64,000 nucleotides of DNA from Stieleria neptunia (GCF_007754155.1 NZ_CP037423.1:9854938-9918937), one strand, 5' to 3'; counted from the first letter of the stretch, positions 7,601 to 16,244 are shown. Program-made: numbers and translations. The notes: generated from the sequence alone by a model not told the origin.

Positions 7601-7692
7601 GGCGAACGGTAGCCGTCACCGGGCACGGAGAGACGACTTTCCATTCGTGAAAACGCGCAAGCCGTGCTCCGTGTGCACGGCATTGTTCTGCC
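7601..7692 (-). other. attC site 11
   Basis: R' GGCGAAC, R'' GTTCTGC. The arms GCCGTCACCGGGCACGG and CCGTGCTCCGTGTGCACGGC pair with three extra bases on the gene-proximal arm. Confidence 0.8.
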
Positions 7693-7700
7693 TTCTTGCG

Positions 7701-8234
7701 TCACGTTGAAGCGTTGACGCATCGGGAAACCCAGTATATCTGCTTGTGGTGGTGAGATTCAAATTCCGCGACCCAGCAATCGGCGTCGCGTTTGGTGGTT
7801 GGGATTCCGATCTTGACTTGGTTGCCATCGTCTCCCTGTCGCCAGACCTGAAAGGCATCAAGTTCAAGCAAGGCAGATTTCTGGTCGGCAAACCGCTCGA
7901 TCATTGCCTCGCGGTCAGGGGCGAACATGTCGGGCGGGACGTCAACCAGTTCACGTTCCCAGTGGCGCAGATGCCGACGTACATGTTGAACACACGGCAA
8001 ATCAGCGTAAACAGAAGCGCCTTCGGACAGATGAAAGAATTCAAACCCAAGCTCTAACCCGCAGTCAAATTGAACTGCCCAATAGTCGGCGTCACCAAGA
8101 CCGGGTTCATCAGCAACAACTGGTTCGACGTCAAAGAATGACGCTGCATCCTCGCGACGAACGTTCAGTTGGCAAACGTGAAACCATGGTTTTGTCTTGT
8201 TGCCGAGAATCGTCGTGACATCGAGTGGGATCAT
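7701..8234 (-). CDS. Cassette gene, hypothetical protein (177 aa)
   Basis: Starts MIPLDVTTILGNKTKPWFHV at 8234, 10 bp after the R' box GTTCTGCC, and stops 8 bp before the complementary R'' GGCAGAAC. A soluble acidic protein with a strand-rich core (VEPVVADEPGLGDADYWAVQ, then LELGFEFFHL). An HRR/HW segment in the middle and an HHHK stretch near the end are visible. No family is recognised. Confidence 0.55.
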   Translation of the reverse strand: MIPLDVTTILGNKTKPWFHVCQLNVRREDAASFFDVEPVVADEPGLGDADYWAVQFDCGLELGFEFFHLSEGASVYADLPCVQHVRRHLRHWERELVDVPPDMFAPDREAMIERFADQKSALLELDAFQVWRQGDDGNQVKIGIPTTKRDADCWVAEFESHHHKQIYWVSRCVNAST

Positions 8235-8244
8235 TTATTCGGTG

Positions 8245-8373
8245 GCAGAACATCAGCGATCACCTCGCACGCGGGCCTTTACGATTGAGTTGGCGTGAGC
8301 GTGATGATCGGGGTGGGGTGAGAGTTTGTGTATCGCAACGACGAGCGTGCTGGGGTGCATCGCCGGGTTCGTG
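8245..8373 (-). other. attC site 12 (long type)
   Basis: About 129 bp, R' GCAGAAC and R'' GTTCGTG. The arms GCGATCACCTCGCACGC and GCGTGCTGGGGTGCATCGC pair with extra G and A on minus. The loop is longer than in common-type sites. Confidence 0.75.
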
Positions 8374-8683
8374 GCGTCGGTCGGCACGCCGGTTTGGAAC
8401 GACTGTCGCGGCTTGCCAATGTACTCGATCAGAATCGCCATGGGGAATTCCAGCGTCCCAATCTCCAGTCGGGATGACAGGCGTCGGTTGTCAGCATTGA
8501 AATCGACAGGCGTCGGGTTGTCTTTGTCAGCCGAGTCGACCGCGCACCCGTCAAACCGCGACATCAAAAGCGAATCCCAGGAAACGGAGGTTCGATGACA
8601 TCAGGTGGGCCAACCTCGAGCGCACCAATCAGCAGCATGGACGACAGGCGTTGGTCGATCGCAGCCACGTCTACCGCCACGAA
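8251..8683 (-). repeat. Repeat cassette copy 5 (diverged, different attC)
   Basis: A 433 bp copy with a partial body (8395-8625 matches the family: CCAATGTACTCGATC, GGCGTCGGTTGTCAGC, GAGTCGACCGCGCACC). It is attached to the long attC site 12, and its R boxes are GTTCGTG/CACGAAC. The family body therefore exists with at least two unrelated attC sites. Confidence 0.65.
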
Positions 8684-8767
8684 CGGCGGACATAACCGAG
8701 CGGCGGCGAACGACTCACCACTTCAAAAACCTCGATTCCGCCGCTTCGGTTCATGTCATGGTTCTGC
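8678..8767 (-). other. attC site 13
   Basis: R' CACGAAC, R'' GTTCTGC. The arms GACATAACCGAGCGGCGG and CCGCCGCTTCGGTTCATGTC leave G and A unpaired on minus. The stop codon of gene 8751-9317 lies inside this site. Confidence 0.8.
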
Positions 8768-9317
8768 CTTCATCAAGTGTGAGCCTTGCAGCTTCGCGGT
8801 CAAACCACTCAACCAGCCCGGCACACGCATTTCGAAATCCAATTGTACTGCAAATCGCGACCACAAATGACCCCGGCTCTCGTTGACGTGCAAATGCAGA
8901 GTGTGGGCGATGCAGAATTGTGGTTGTCGTGGCATTTTCTTGGATGATCACAGAAGCAAATCCGTCGAACTGTTCATCCCAATTTGTCAGAAAATCAAAT
9001 TGTCGATATCGCTGTGAATCTGCCAAGACCGCAGCCATCGGCCTGTCGTCGTCGCCATAGATTGCGTTTCGAACGAGATCATGGATCTGCTCGCGAGCCA
9101 ACCCATCAAATGATGCGTCCCAGAGTCGGGTCTTCCTGTTGAGTAGCTCCTTGAACCCGCAGTAAGCGCCGTACAAACCGCAGTGTTCATCCGAAAAATC
9201 ACCGAGAATGACAGGACCAATATGCACGCACATTCTACCCCACACGGCAGATGGAGCTATTAAATGAGGCTCCGTCATTGCCTCGATCGCAAAGTCTTCT
9301 GGGTTTCCGAAAAACAT
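8751..9317 (-). CDS. Cassette gene, possible Imm42-like immunity protein (188 aa)
   Basis: From ATG 9317 (MFFGNPEDFAIEAMTEPHLI), 25 bp after R' GTTCTGCC; the upstream extension crosses an attC. The pattern 'M.FGnPe.FAIe......WG....IG....GD' with a following 'l....R' segment resembles immunity family Imm42 of polymorphic toxin systems, which protects against toxins of neighbouring cells. This is recalled from the family pattern, not searched. The stop TGA at 8751-8753 lies within the attC, so the last five residues are encoded by the recombination site. There is no toxin gene beside it. Confidence 0.5.
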   Translation of the reverse strand: MFFGNPEDFAIEAMTEPHLIAPSAVWGRMCVHIGPVILGDFSDEHCGLYGAYCGFKELLNRKTRLWDASFDGLAREQIHDLVRNAIYGDDDRPMAAVLADSQRYRQFDFLTNWDEQFDGFASVIIQENATTTTILHRPHSAFARQREPGSFVVAICSTIGFRNACAGLVEWFDREAARLTLDEGRTMT

Positions 9318-9342
9318 GTGGCGAGTGACATCCGATCCTATG

Positions 9343-9433
9343 GCAGAACGGCGGTGGTCACCGCGTCGGCGCGATGGACCTGAACTCAAAAACAAACTCG
9401 ACTCGCCGACTGCGGTGCACCACTTGGTTCACG
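9343..9433 (-). other. attC site 14
   Basis: R' GCAGAAC, R'' GTTCACG; common-type arms with two unpaired extra bases. Confidence 0.8.
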
Positions 9434-9816
9434 CGTCCGGCCACGACGACAGCCCGAGCCATCGCCGCTCTTTGTCAATGTACTCGATCGGAATCGTCGT
9501 GGGAAATCGAGCGTCCCAATCAGCGGTCGGCACTTCAGGCGTCGGTCTGTCTTGAATCGTACTCGTACTCAGCATCGCGGTACTCGTGCTCGTACTCGAT
9601 CAACAGGCGCCGGTTTGTCTTCGTCGGTCGAGTCGACCGCGCACCTATCGAACCGTGACATCAAATGCGAATCCCGGGAAACAGAGGTCCGATGAAATCC
9701 GGTGGACGTCCTCCGGGTCACGATCAAACGACAGCAAATCAATTGCCACAAAAGAACGCGAGAAGACGCAAAAGAAGAAGTGGACGCTGTCACCAGGCGC
9801 CGGTTAGCAGCGTGAA
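9349..9816 (-). repeat. Repeat cassette copy 6
   Basis: A 468 bp full-length copy with the GTACTC-rich stretch at 9558-9600. It is in tandem with copy 7; R boxes GTTCACG/CGTGAAC match. Confidence 0.75.
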
Positions 9817-9901
9817 CGGCGGTGGTCACCGCGTCGGCGCGATCGACCGGAACTCAAAAACGAACTCAACTCGCCGACTGCGGTGCACCACTTGGTTCAC
9901 G
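9812..9901 (-). other. attC site 15
   Basis: R' GTGAAC, R'' GTTCACG; common-type arms, with two unpaired extra bases. Confidence 0.8.
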
Positions 9902-10284
9902 TGTCCGGCCACGACTTCAGCCCGAGCCATCGCCGCTCTTTGTCAATGTACTCGATCGGAATCGCCGTGGGAAATCCAGTGTCCCAATCTGCGGTCGGCA
10001 CTTCAGGCGTCGGCTTGTCTTGGATCGTACTCGTACTCAGCATTGCGGTACTCGTGCTCGTACTCGATCGACAGGCGTCGGTTTGCCTTCGCCGGCCGAG
10101 TCGACCGCGCACCTATCGAACCGTGACATCAAATGCGAAACCCAGGAAATTGAGGTCCGATGAATTCAGGTGGGCGACCTTCGAGTCACGATCAAACGAC
10201 AGCAAATCAATTGCCACAAAAGAACGCGAGAAGACGCAAAAGAAGAAGTGGCCGCTGTCGTCAGGCGTGGGTTACCAGCGTGAA
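9817..10284 (-). repeat. Repeat cassette copy 7
   Basis: A 468 bp full-length copy, same length as copy 6 and differing by scattered substitutions. The GTACTC-rich stretch is at 10,026-10,069. Confidence 0.75.
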
Positions 10285-10372
10285 CGGTAGAAATCACGGG
10301 GAACGGGCGAGAGACTTGCAAGCAGACGAGAAAACGGACCACCCGTTCTCCCGTGCATTTCATGGTTCTGTC
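10280..10372 (-). other. attC site 16
   Basis: R' GTGAAC, R'' GTTCTGTC. The arms AAATCACGGGGAACGGG and CCCGTTCTCCCGTGCATTT pair perfectly except for an extra G and A on minus. The stop of gene 10360-10866 lies within it. Confidence 0.85.
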
Positions 10373-10866
10373 GTTCTTCGCGTGACCCCAGGTCGTTCGT
10401 GTCCACCTGGTAACGCCGACAGCACTATCTTACCAGTAATCCATTCGATCAACAAAATGGGCAGTAGTGTGAGGATGCTGACGGGAAGCAACATTAGCCC
10501 AGCCCATCCTGTGGATGCAGCGAAGACGACAAGAAGCACAAGAATCAGCGTTGCGTTTGAGTGAATACTGTCGCGGCCAACGTTGCAATAGTGAATCCAC
10601 AACCCCGTCGGAAACCAGGAAACGAGCAACGCCGTTGGATATGCGAGCGGCCCCAAGTAAGCAAAAGCGTCGCGCAGCAATTCGGCGAATGCGATTCCGG
10701 CGATAATCAACACAAACGCAATCACTGCGTCCACAACCCACCGCATTGGTTGTTCTGGGGCAATACGCGAGGGCGTCGGCGCGAAGACCATTCTCCGTAG
10801 ACGCTCAAGAAGCGTTCGGTCTTCCGTCGCGACATTCGTCGGCTCGTACGGATTGAGTTTCTTCAT
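10360..10866 (-). CDS. Cassette gene, integral membrane protein (168 aa)
   Basis: From ATG 10866 (MKKLNPYEPTNVATEDRTLL), directly after the R' box GACAGAAC complement. The NPYEPT start is a common N-terminus of planctomycete membrane proteins, which suggests the gene was captured from a relative. Four hydrophobic segments are visible (about residues 43-65, 75-95, 105-125 and 128-150). The stop TGA lies in attC, so the C-terminal residues GVTRRTTEP overlap the recombination site. Function unknown. Confidence 0.55.
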   Translation of the reverse strand: MKKLNPYEPTNVATEDRTLLERLRRMVFAPTPSRIAPEQPMRWVVDAVIAFVLIIAGIAFAELLRDAFAYLGPLAYPTALLVSWFPTGLWIHYCNVGRDSIHSNATLILVLLVVFAASTGWAGLMLLPVSILTLLPILLIEWITGKIVLSALPGGHERPGVTRRTTEP

Positions 10867-10868
10867 CG

Positions 10869-10959
10869 ACAGAACGGCGGTGGTCACCGCGTCGGCGCGA
10901 TGGACCTAAACTCAAAAACAAACTCAACTCGCCGACTGCGGTGCACCACTTGGTTCGCG
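10869..10959 (-). other. attC site 17
   Basis: R' ACAGAAC, R'' GTTCGCG; common-type arms with two unpaired extra bases. Confidence 0.8.
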
Positions 10960-11588
10960 CGGTCGGCCGCGACGACAGCTTGAGCCATCGTCGCTCGCGG
11001 CCAATGTACCCGATCGGAATGGCCGTGGAAACTTTCACTCCCCTCGCTGAACCGATTTCTATGTGGAGTCGGGATGAAGCCCGGAGGGCTGGCACAATGC
11101 TTGCCGGTGGTGTCAGCCACCGGTATCGAAAGTACGAATTTGCTGAGGCCTGGAAGGCCGGCACAATGGGCCTCCCGGTCCACTCCAAACGCGGGCATTG
11201 TGTCGGCCCGCTGGGCCTTGAGCATTCCTTTGAATCCACCCCCGGTGGCTCACGCCACCGGCAGACACTCTACCGGCCCTCCGGGCCTAAGACACTTCGC
11301 TCTGCCGGCATACCCGAATCCAATCGTCGGAATCAGTGATGTCACGATCAACCGTTGAAATCGACAGGCGCCGGTTTGTCTTCGTCGGCCGAGTCGACCG
11401 CGCACCTATCGAACCGTGACATCAAATGCGAATCCCAGGAAACGGAGGTTCGATGACATCAGGTGGGCCGAGTTCAGTCACAACGTTCAGCAGCGTGGGC
11501 GTCCGGCATCGGTTTGTTTGCCTTCCAGTCGAGTACGAGTAGGAGTACCGGCTGACGCCTGAGTACGAGTACGATTTGGGAACGCGAA
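10875..11588 (-). repeat. Repeat cassette copy 8 with an inserted planctomycete repeat
   Basis: A composite cassette of 714 bp. Family sequence at 10,960-11,035 and 11,340-11,583 flanks about 300 bp of foreign intergenic repeat. That insert contains GCCGGTGGTGTCAGCCACCG (11,103-11,122), CCGGTGGCTCACGCCACCGG (11,242-11,261) and GGCCTGGAAGGCC-like palindromes. R boxes GTTCGCG/CGCGAAC match. No gene is visible. Confidence 0.6.
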
Positions 11589-11671
11589 CGGTGGTGATCA
11601 GCGGGCACGGCCCATGTGGTCACCATTTGTAAAAATCCCATGCCGTGCTCCGTTGCATCGCATGGTTCGTC
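11584..11671 (-). other. attC site 18
   Basis: R' GCGAAC, R'' GTTCGTC. The arms GATCAGCGGGCACGGC and GCCGTGCTCCGTTGCATC leave G and A unpaired on minus. Confidence 0.8.
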
Positions 11672-11675
11672 GATT

Positions 11676-12281
11676 CTATCCAAGATCTTCCGAAACGTGT
11701 TCATCCACCCACCAAAGCGGCAAGGGCGAGGAGCCCGAAGGCGTTACTTTTTTGCCAATCTCAATCAGGTCTCCGTCCACGTTATAAGTATGCGGGATGT
11801 TGTAAAACCCGGGATGAAGCACGCCACCGCCTATCATGAACGGAGCAGACAATACTCCCGTACACGGACGATGTCTTAGTGTCGGATGATCATTGTCAGG
11901 AATCTCGACGTCCGTGTTGTCGCACCGAAGACAACGTTGTGGCTTCCGCCTGTTGGCCTGAAGCTCCGCGAAGAGTTTCGCAGCGGTCTCGGTGTACGTT
12001 GCCATTTCACCAATTCGTTCACGCAGCCGTCTCGCTTCATCAGAATCAGCAGGAAGTTTTGCCAACTTCCCCTCGTAGAAGGCCAGCATCTCTGCGTCAT
12101 GATCGATTGCAGCTGGAACCTGCTTTAAGCTCTCGACAACCGTAATCGCGCGACATTGATCGCAATAGGTGTGCATCTGAGCCATTAGGAACCCCGCACC
12201 ATTTGGAAGACGGTATTTACGCGGGACGTAATCCACGGTCTGGCTGAACGCGCAATTAGAGCATGTGTATCGTGTAGCCAA
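11676..12281 (-). CDS. Cassette gene, zinc-ribbon hypothetical protein (201 aa)
   Basis: Starts MATRYTCSNCAFSQTVDYVP at 12281 and stops 5 bp before its attC. Cys pairs CSNC (7-10), CDQC (about 40-43) and CLRC (about 117-120) point to zinc-binding knuckles. The middle (about residues 60-112) is a charged helical, possibly coiled-coil stretch (AMLAFYEGKLAKLPADSDEA onward). No family is recognised. Its R' box GACGAAC lies beyond an IS1380-type element that inserted between box and gene, so any upstream expression signal is now 1.9 kb away. Confidence 0.55.
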   Translation of the reverse strand: MATRYTCSNCAFSQTVDYVPRKYRLPNGAGFLMAQMHTYCDQCRAITVVESLKQVPAAIDHDAEMLAFYEGKLAKLPADSDEARRLRERIGEMATYTETAAKLFAELQANRRKPQRCLRCDNTDVEIPDNDHPTLRHRPCTGVLSAPFMIGGGVLHPGFYNIPHTYNVDGDLIEIGKKVTPSGSSPLPLWWVDEHVSEDLG

Positions 12282-12314
12282 TTCGGTAAGTGAAGAAAGA
12301 GTTCTGGCCTCTAG

Positions 12315-14161
12315 TCCTCAATCAAGCGAACGCGGGCGTTGATTTTGGATGACGGCTGTAGATTTCCGAGGCGCAGCGGGGCACGCGGGAGCACTGCTCC
12401 TTATCAAAAATTTCGCAATGTATGGTGCTCAATGTTTCGTTTCTCGGGTTAGGCGTTAGCGGCGGTACCGGAGCGTCCGGACTCCGGCTTCGTTGGTTGC
12501 GACGTGTCACGTTCGAAGCGGCATCGCAATATGGTCACTGAGCGTGAACAAATTTTCGACGCCGAGACGGTATGTCAGAATCCGCAACTTCAACTGACGC
12601 GATGAGCGGATGACTTGGGCCGGGATCTGGATCAACGATGTCAGGAACGTCGAAAACTCCATTTTGATCACGCGGTCACGGAGCCGCTTCCTCGCCTTCT
12701 TCTGACCCGGATTCCCTTTGACGCGGACCATCAGTCCACTCCAAAGCTTCAGCGTCCAGGCAAGAGAAGCGAACAACATGTACGCCCAATTGCTTTCCAG
12801 TGAATCCAGTGGCGCGGTCAATGCGTGACTCGCCTTGAGCTGGCTAATCGTGTTTTCCTGATCGCAGCGATGATTGCCGTCTCCGATCAATTCACGCGAC
12901 TGCTTTTCTTGCTTTGGTTCATTGCTGATGTAGAAGAAGTACTTTTCGGTGCTGAACAGGAATTGCTGTCCGGTCGTGACGTCGATGTTTTTGCGAACAG
13001 CAACCATCCGGTAGGGACGCTTGCAGTTGCCGGGCTGATACGGAAACTCAGCGTAGCTTTCAGCACGCAGTTTTTTGTTCTCGTAGCCATTTTCTACGAC
13101 GATTTGCTCTTTGTAATTCGGACGTTTTGCACGCGGATTTTTCGAAGTCGATCTTTGCCGCCGGAGCGGTTTCCATGCCGATTCGTCGAGGGAATCGGCA
13201 ATTGCAGTCAGTGTTTTGTTGGCGTCATAACCAAACACAAAACGGACGCCCTGCGCGTCCCATCGATCGAGATGTTGAGTTGACGAAAAGTCTGTGTCAC
13301 CACGCAACAGGATCTTTCGAAACCCGGCACTGCGACACAATTCGATCGCCCTGTCGAAGTAGAACGATGAGCCTTCACCGCTGGGACGATTGCCGCTGCG
13401 GTTGGCCAGATACAGCAACTCTTTGGTTTCCGCGAGCGTTACAACCAGTGGATGGTATCCCCACTGACCTTTGTAGTTGATTCCGACGCCCTCCTTCTTT
13501 TCACCGCAAGTCTCAACCATCGTACCATCGGCTTCAATCGTGGCCTGCTCGAAGAACGCATCGGATTGTTGCTTCCAAACCTTCTTGCGTGCCGCGTTAA
13601 TTCCCTGCATCAAGAGCAGTAGCTTGAAACCATCAAAACGGCGGCAGAAGTCACCAGCGGTTGTCGGATCGGGAATCCGTTCTGCGCCGAGTGCATCCAG
13701 GTACGCCTGGTCGGTGCGGCGATGCTCTAAATGTTCGAGGCAGGTCCCCCCGGCCAATAGATTCAGGGCAATATTGAGCACGTGGTCGGCTTCGTCGTAC
13801 GGCGCGTGAAGCTTAAACACTGGCGCGGACTGGTTGATGTGCTTTCGCAATCCGAATTGCTGGACAAGCTGCATGATCATGCCGATTCCACCGCAGGAGA
13901 TCGCCTCAACTTTATTGGCCAGTTCGTACTTCGCCCGCAAAGGGCGAATCATGGGCGTATGCGTCTTGCCCTTCTTCTTATCGATACGTTGCAAAAGAAC
14001 TCGCTTGCGGCGATGAAATCGACGGCGTAAATTGTCGTTCACTCGAAATCCTCTGCTGAGTGAGTGCGTTGAAGTTGTAGTTACCTCCAATACACCCGCA
14101 AAACGCCGAGGGTTTCGAGTTTTTTCAGATTTTCATCATCCAGTGTTCGCTTGATTGAGGT
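12315..14161 (-). mobile_element. IS1380-family insertion sequence with CTAG target duplication
   Basis: About 1,847 bp. The terminal inverted repeat CCTCAATCAAGCGAAC at 12,316-12,331 is repeated in inverse at the right end (GTTCGCTTGATTGAGG, 14,145-14,160). The flanks are CTAG at 12,311-12,314 and 14,162-14,165, a 4 bp target duplication as expected for this family. It carries one intact transposase, so insertion looks recent. It lies between the R' box and the gene of cassette 11676-12281. Confidence 0.85.
12507..14090 (-). CDS. IS1380-family transposase
   Basis: 527 residues, or 481 from the inner ATG at 13,952 (MIRPLRAKYELANKVEAISC). A DDE-type transposase that moves the surrounding IS. 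Typical family parts are visible: an N-terminal 'NIALNLLAGGTCLEHLEHRR' region, a 'TIEADGTMVETCG' segment with the first catalytic Asp (YREK-type core), 'LLRGDTDFSSTQHLDRWDAQ' with the second Asp, and 'DQENTISQLK' supplying the Glu near the C-terminus. The frame is intact with no internal stop. It is on the same strand as the cassettes by chance or by target choice. Confidence 0.85.
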   Translation of the reverse strand: MEVTTTSTHSLSRGFRVNDNLRRRFHRRKRVLLQRIDKKKGKTHTPMIRPLRAKYELANKVEAISCGGIGMIMQLVQQFGLRKHINQSAPVFKLHAPYDEADHVLNIALNLLAGGTCLEHLEHRRTDQAYLDALGAERIPDPTTAGDFCRRFDGFKLLLLMQGINAARKKVWKQQSDAFFEQATIEADGTMVETCGEKKEGVGINYKGQWGYHPLVVTLAETKELLYLANRSGNRPSGEGSSFYFDRAIELCRSAGFRKILLRGDTDFSSTQHLDRWDAQGVRFVFGYDANKTLTAIADSLDESAWKPLRRQRSTSKNPRAKRPNYKEQIVVENGYENKKLRAESYAEFPYQPGNCKRPYRMVAVRKNIDVTTGQQFLFSTEKYFFYISNEPKQEKQSRELIGDGNHRCDQENTISQLKASHALTAPLDSLESNWAYMLFASLAWTLKLWSGLMVRVKGNPGQKKARKRLRDRVIKMEFSTFLTSLIQIPAQVIRSSRQLKLRILTYRLGVENLFTLSDHIAMPLRT

Positions 14162-14168
14162 CTAGTGC

Positions 14169-14259
14169 GACGAACGTTTAAAATCACCCGGTCGCGACGA
14201 GAGATTCTCCAATGTCAAAACGCCCGACTTCGCGACTCGGGTGCATTTTTTGGTTGAAC
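14169..14259 (-). other. attC site 19
   Basis: R' GACGAAC, R'' GTTGAAC. The arms TCACCCGGTCGCGA and TCGCGACTCGGGTGCA leave G and A unpaired on minus. The body is identical to attC site 23. Confidence 0.85.
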
Positions 14260-15685
14260 GAGGCCTTCGTTCGGCCCCGATGTCGTGGGACCGGCTCGAC
14301 CGATGTTTAGGAGTTTACCCGATCGAACGACCCGTCGTGGGGGATTCTCGCAGCTGTCCCCAACGAATGGACCTCATCGGGCGCGCACCTTCGGTACCGT
14401 CGGTGGCAATGGCTGTCCCTTGTGAAATTCTCCAGCGGCATCATGCGGCTTGCCCTTGTTTCTCACGCCAAGAATACGCATCAGAGGGAGGATCCCGCCC
14501 GGCGGAAAATTCGTGATGCGAGACCAACCGTTTACCACACACCGGACACGTGCAAGCATCAAGCAGCCCGGCCGACTCGCACCATTGTTGCCAAGTCAAC
14601 TGTTCAAGCGAGTCGGACTCTGGCGGCTCCACGCCGAGCGCGGCACGGGCCTCATCGAGCTGGGAGTATTGGTTGCCGCTGTACAGACCGTAGCCGCGGA
14701 CCGTCTGAAATCGCCGCGGCGGCACGTGCTCCAGCCAGCGGCCGAGAAACTGATCGATCGGCAACGCGGTCACCCCCTGACGTTTCCCGTCCCCACCGTC
14801 CTGCGTTCCAATCCGATAGCGAAACACGACCTTGTCATCTTGAACGTCCAGTAACCGTGACTTGCCGATCGGGCCGCCCTTGATGTACCGAGCCAAATAG
14901 GTCGCCACACCGGAGCCATCACGATAGGCGTCAAATATTTTGACGTTCCACGGTTTGTCGCTGAGCTTGGCCAACAGCTTCTGAAAGTCGGACGCGCTCA
15001 TCGAGTCGGGCAATTGGATCTTGCCTGATTGAACCTTCTGCTGAAGCATCGCCTTGAATTTGCCGCGGAACTTGAGCATCAACACTTTGCGGGGCAGCAA
15101 ACAATCTTTTTGGGGACGGCGCCACGTCCCATCACCAGCCAGCCCGCCGGCGGTGACGATGCAATGCAAGTGCACGTGCGGCAACAGGGTCTGGTTCCAG
15201 GTGTGCAGCGCCGCCAGGATCCCAGGCTTCGCACCGAGGTACTTGGGGTCCTTGAGCAGTTGCTGGAGTGTTTCCTTCGCGGCGTTGAAGAGGGTCTCTG
15301 CATAGGCAGCCTTGTTGAACCGCCAGATTCGATTCAGTTCGCTCGGGAGTGTGAAGACGATGTGATGATGCGGGCAGGGCAGCAAGCGTTGCTTACATTT
15401 GGCCAGCCACTGCTCTCGGGCCACCCAGGCGCACTGGGGGCAGCACCGATGCCGACAGGAGTTGTAGGCGATGCTGTGGTAGTGACCTTCGGGGCAACTG
15501 TTGACGTGCCCACCGAGCGTCCGAGTGCGACAGTGTTGGATGCACCATGCGGCGCGAAGCATCTCCCGCGAGACGTGAAAACGCGAGGCGAAGGAGTCGA
15601 AATAGCGTCCGAAAATCTGTTGAAGCGTGATGGCCATCGGCACCTCGCAATCAATGTTTGCAGCTCAACCCGAAGGCCAGTTCAA
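14175..15685 (-). mobile_element. IS91-like element carried as a cassette, copy 2
   Basis: 1,511 bp from R' GTTCAAC (15,680) to attC site 19. Sequence and length equal copy 4 (22,420-23,930) including the attC, so the whole cassette was duplicated. A hairpin GAACGA-GGCCT-TCGTTC directly abuts the R'' box and could be the rolling-circle origin end. Confidence 0.75.
14441..15643 (-). CDS. IS91-family HUH transposase, copy 2
   Basis: 400 residues, intact, starting MPMAITLQQIFGRYF at 15643. It has the same motifs as copy 1: zinc region CRHRCCPQC, HUH motif HVHLHCIVTAGG, YLARYIKGGPI tyrosine segment, and a C-terminal CPVCGKRLVSHH knuckle. As far as can be read it is identical in protein sequence to copy 4 and nearly identical to copy 3 (one D/G change seen in KLS(D/G)KPWN). 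Such identity indicates recent copying. Confidence 0.88.
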   Translation of the reverse strand: MPMAITLQQIFGRYFDSFASRFHVSREMLRAAWCIQHCRTRTLGGHVNSCPEGHYHSIAYNSCRHRCCPQCAWVAREQWLAKCKQRLLPCPHHHIVFTLPSELNRIWRFNKAAYAETLFNAAKETLQQLLKDPKYLGAKPGILAALHTWNQTLLPHVHLHCIVTAGGLAGDGTWRRPQKDCLLPRKVLMLKFRGKFKAMLQQKVQSGKIQLPDSMSASDFQKLLAKLSDKPWNVKIFDAYRDGSGVATYLARYIKGGPIGKSRLLDVQDDKVVFRYRIGTQDGGDGKRQGVTALPIDQFLGRWLEHVPPRRFQTVRGYGLYSGNQYSQLDEARAALGVEPPESDSLEQLTWQQWCESAGLLDACTCPVCGKRLVSHHEFSAGRDPPSDAYSWREKQGQAA

Positions 15686-15770
15686 CGTTCGGATTCAGCG
15701 AGTGCGAGCAGTTGATTCTACGCGAGGTGAAACAGCCGATCGAGCACTTCGTTGCAATCCATGGTTCGTC
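15680..15770 (-). other. attC site 20
   Basis: R' GTTCAAC, R'' GTTCGTC. The arms GGATTCAGCGAGTGC and GCACTTCGTTGCAATCC leave G and A unpaired on minus. Confidence 0.8.
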
Positions 15771-15772
15771 CA

Positions 15773-16219
15773 TTATTCGGCGTTGCCTTGATTCGTGTCA
15801 AGCAAATTGGAATCGCCAGTCCCACGGTCGAATTCAACGAATATGGTTGGGTTAAGTCCTACTCCTACACACGCTTCAAGCAGATCCATATTCGCATTCG
15901 CCCCAAAGCCGAAAGTCGAATCGGTTAGCGGCAACACGACATGAAGTGAAAGCAGAAAGTAGTCGACTCCTGGAAAGTTACAACAGCGTCGTAGTTCCTC
16001 CTGATTCTTACGGATGAATTCCACCGCTATTGTCTGCTGAGCTTGATAGCCAAGTGCTTCCTCAGTGAGGTAAATGATAAACCCGTCCGTATCTGCCCGA
16101 ACCATTCCGTGCGACCGCTGTCCGACATTCCACGTCAGTGACGGTATCAACGTTGAACTCCCAATAAACCGTTCGACGTCGAACGAATGCCCGTGAGCGA
16201 GTATGTAGAAAAGGTTCAT
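15773..16219 (-). CDS. Cassette gene, hypothetical protein (148 aa)
   Basis: From ATG 16219 (MNLFYILAHGHSFDVERFIG), 26 bp after R' GTTCGTC; the longer frame crosses attC site 21. It stops 3 bp before the complementary R''. A soluble strand-rich domain with 'GFIIYLTEE' and a helix 'QTIAVEFIRKNQEELRRC', then a beta-rich half (FLLSLHVVLPL). The layout loosely resembles DUF4279-type small proteins, but the pattern is too weak for a call. Confidence 0.55.
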   Translation of the reverse strand: MNLFYILAHGHSFDVERFIGSSTLIPSLTWNVGQRSHGMVRADTDGFIIYLTEEALGYQAQQTIAVEFIRKNQEELRRCCNFPGVDYFLLSLHVVLPLTDSTFGFGANANMDLLEACVGVGLNPTIFVEFDRGTGDSNLLDTNQGNAE

Positions 16220-16244
16220 TGAGGATGGCGGAATCACCTTTTGC

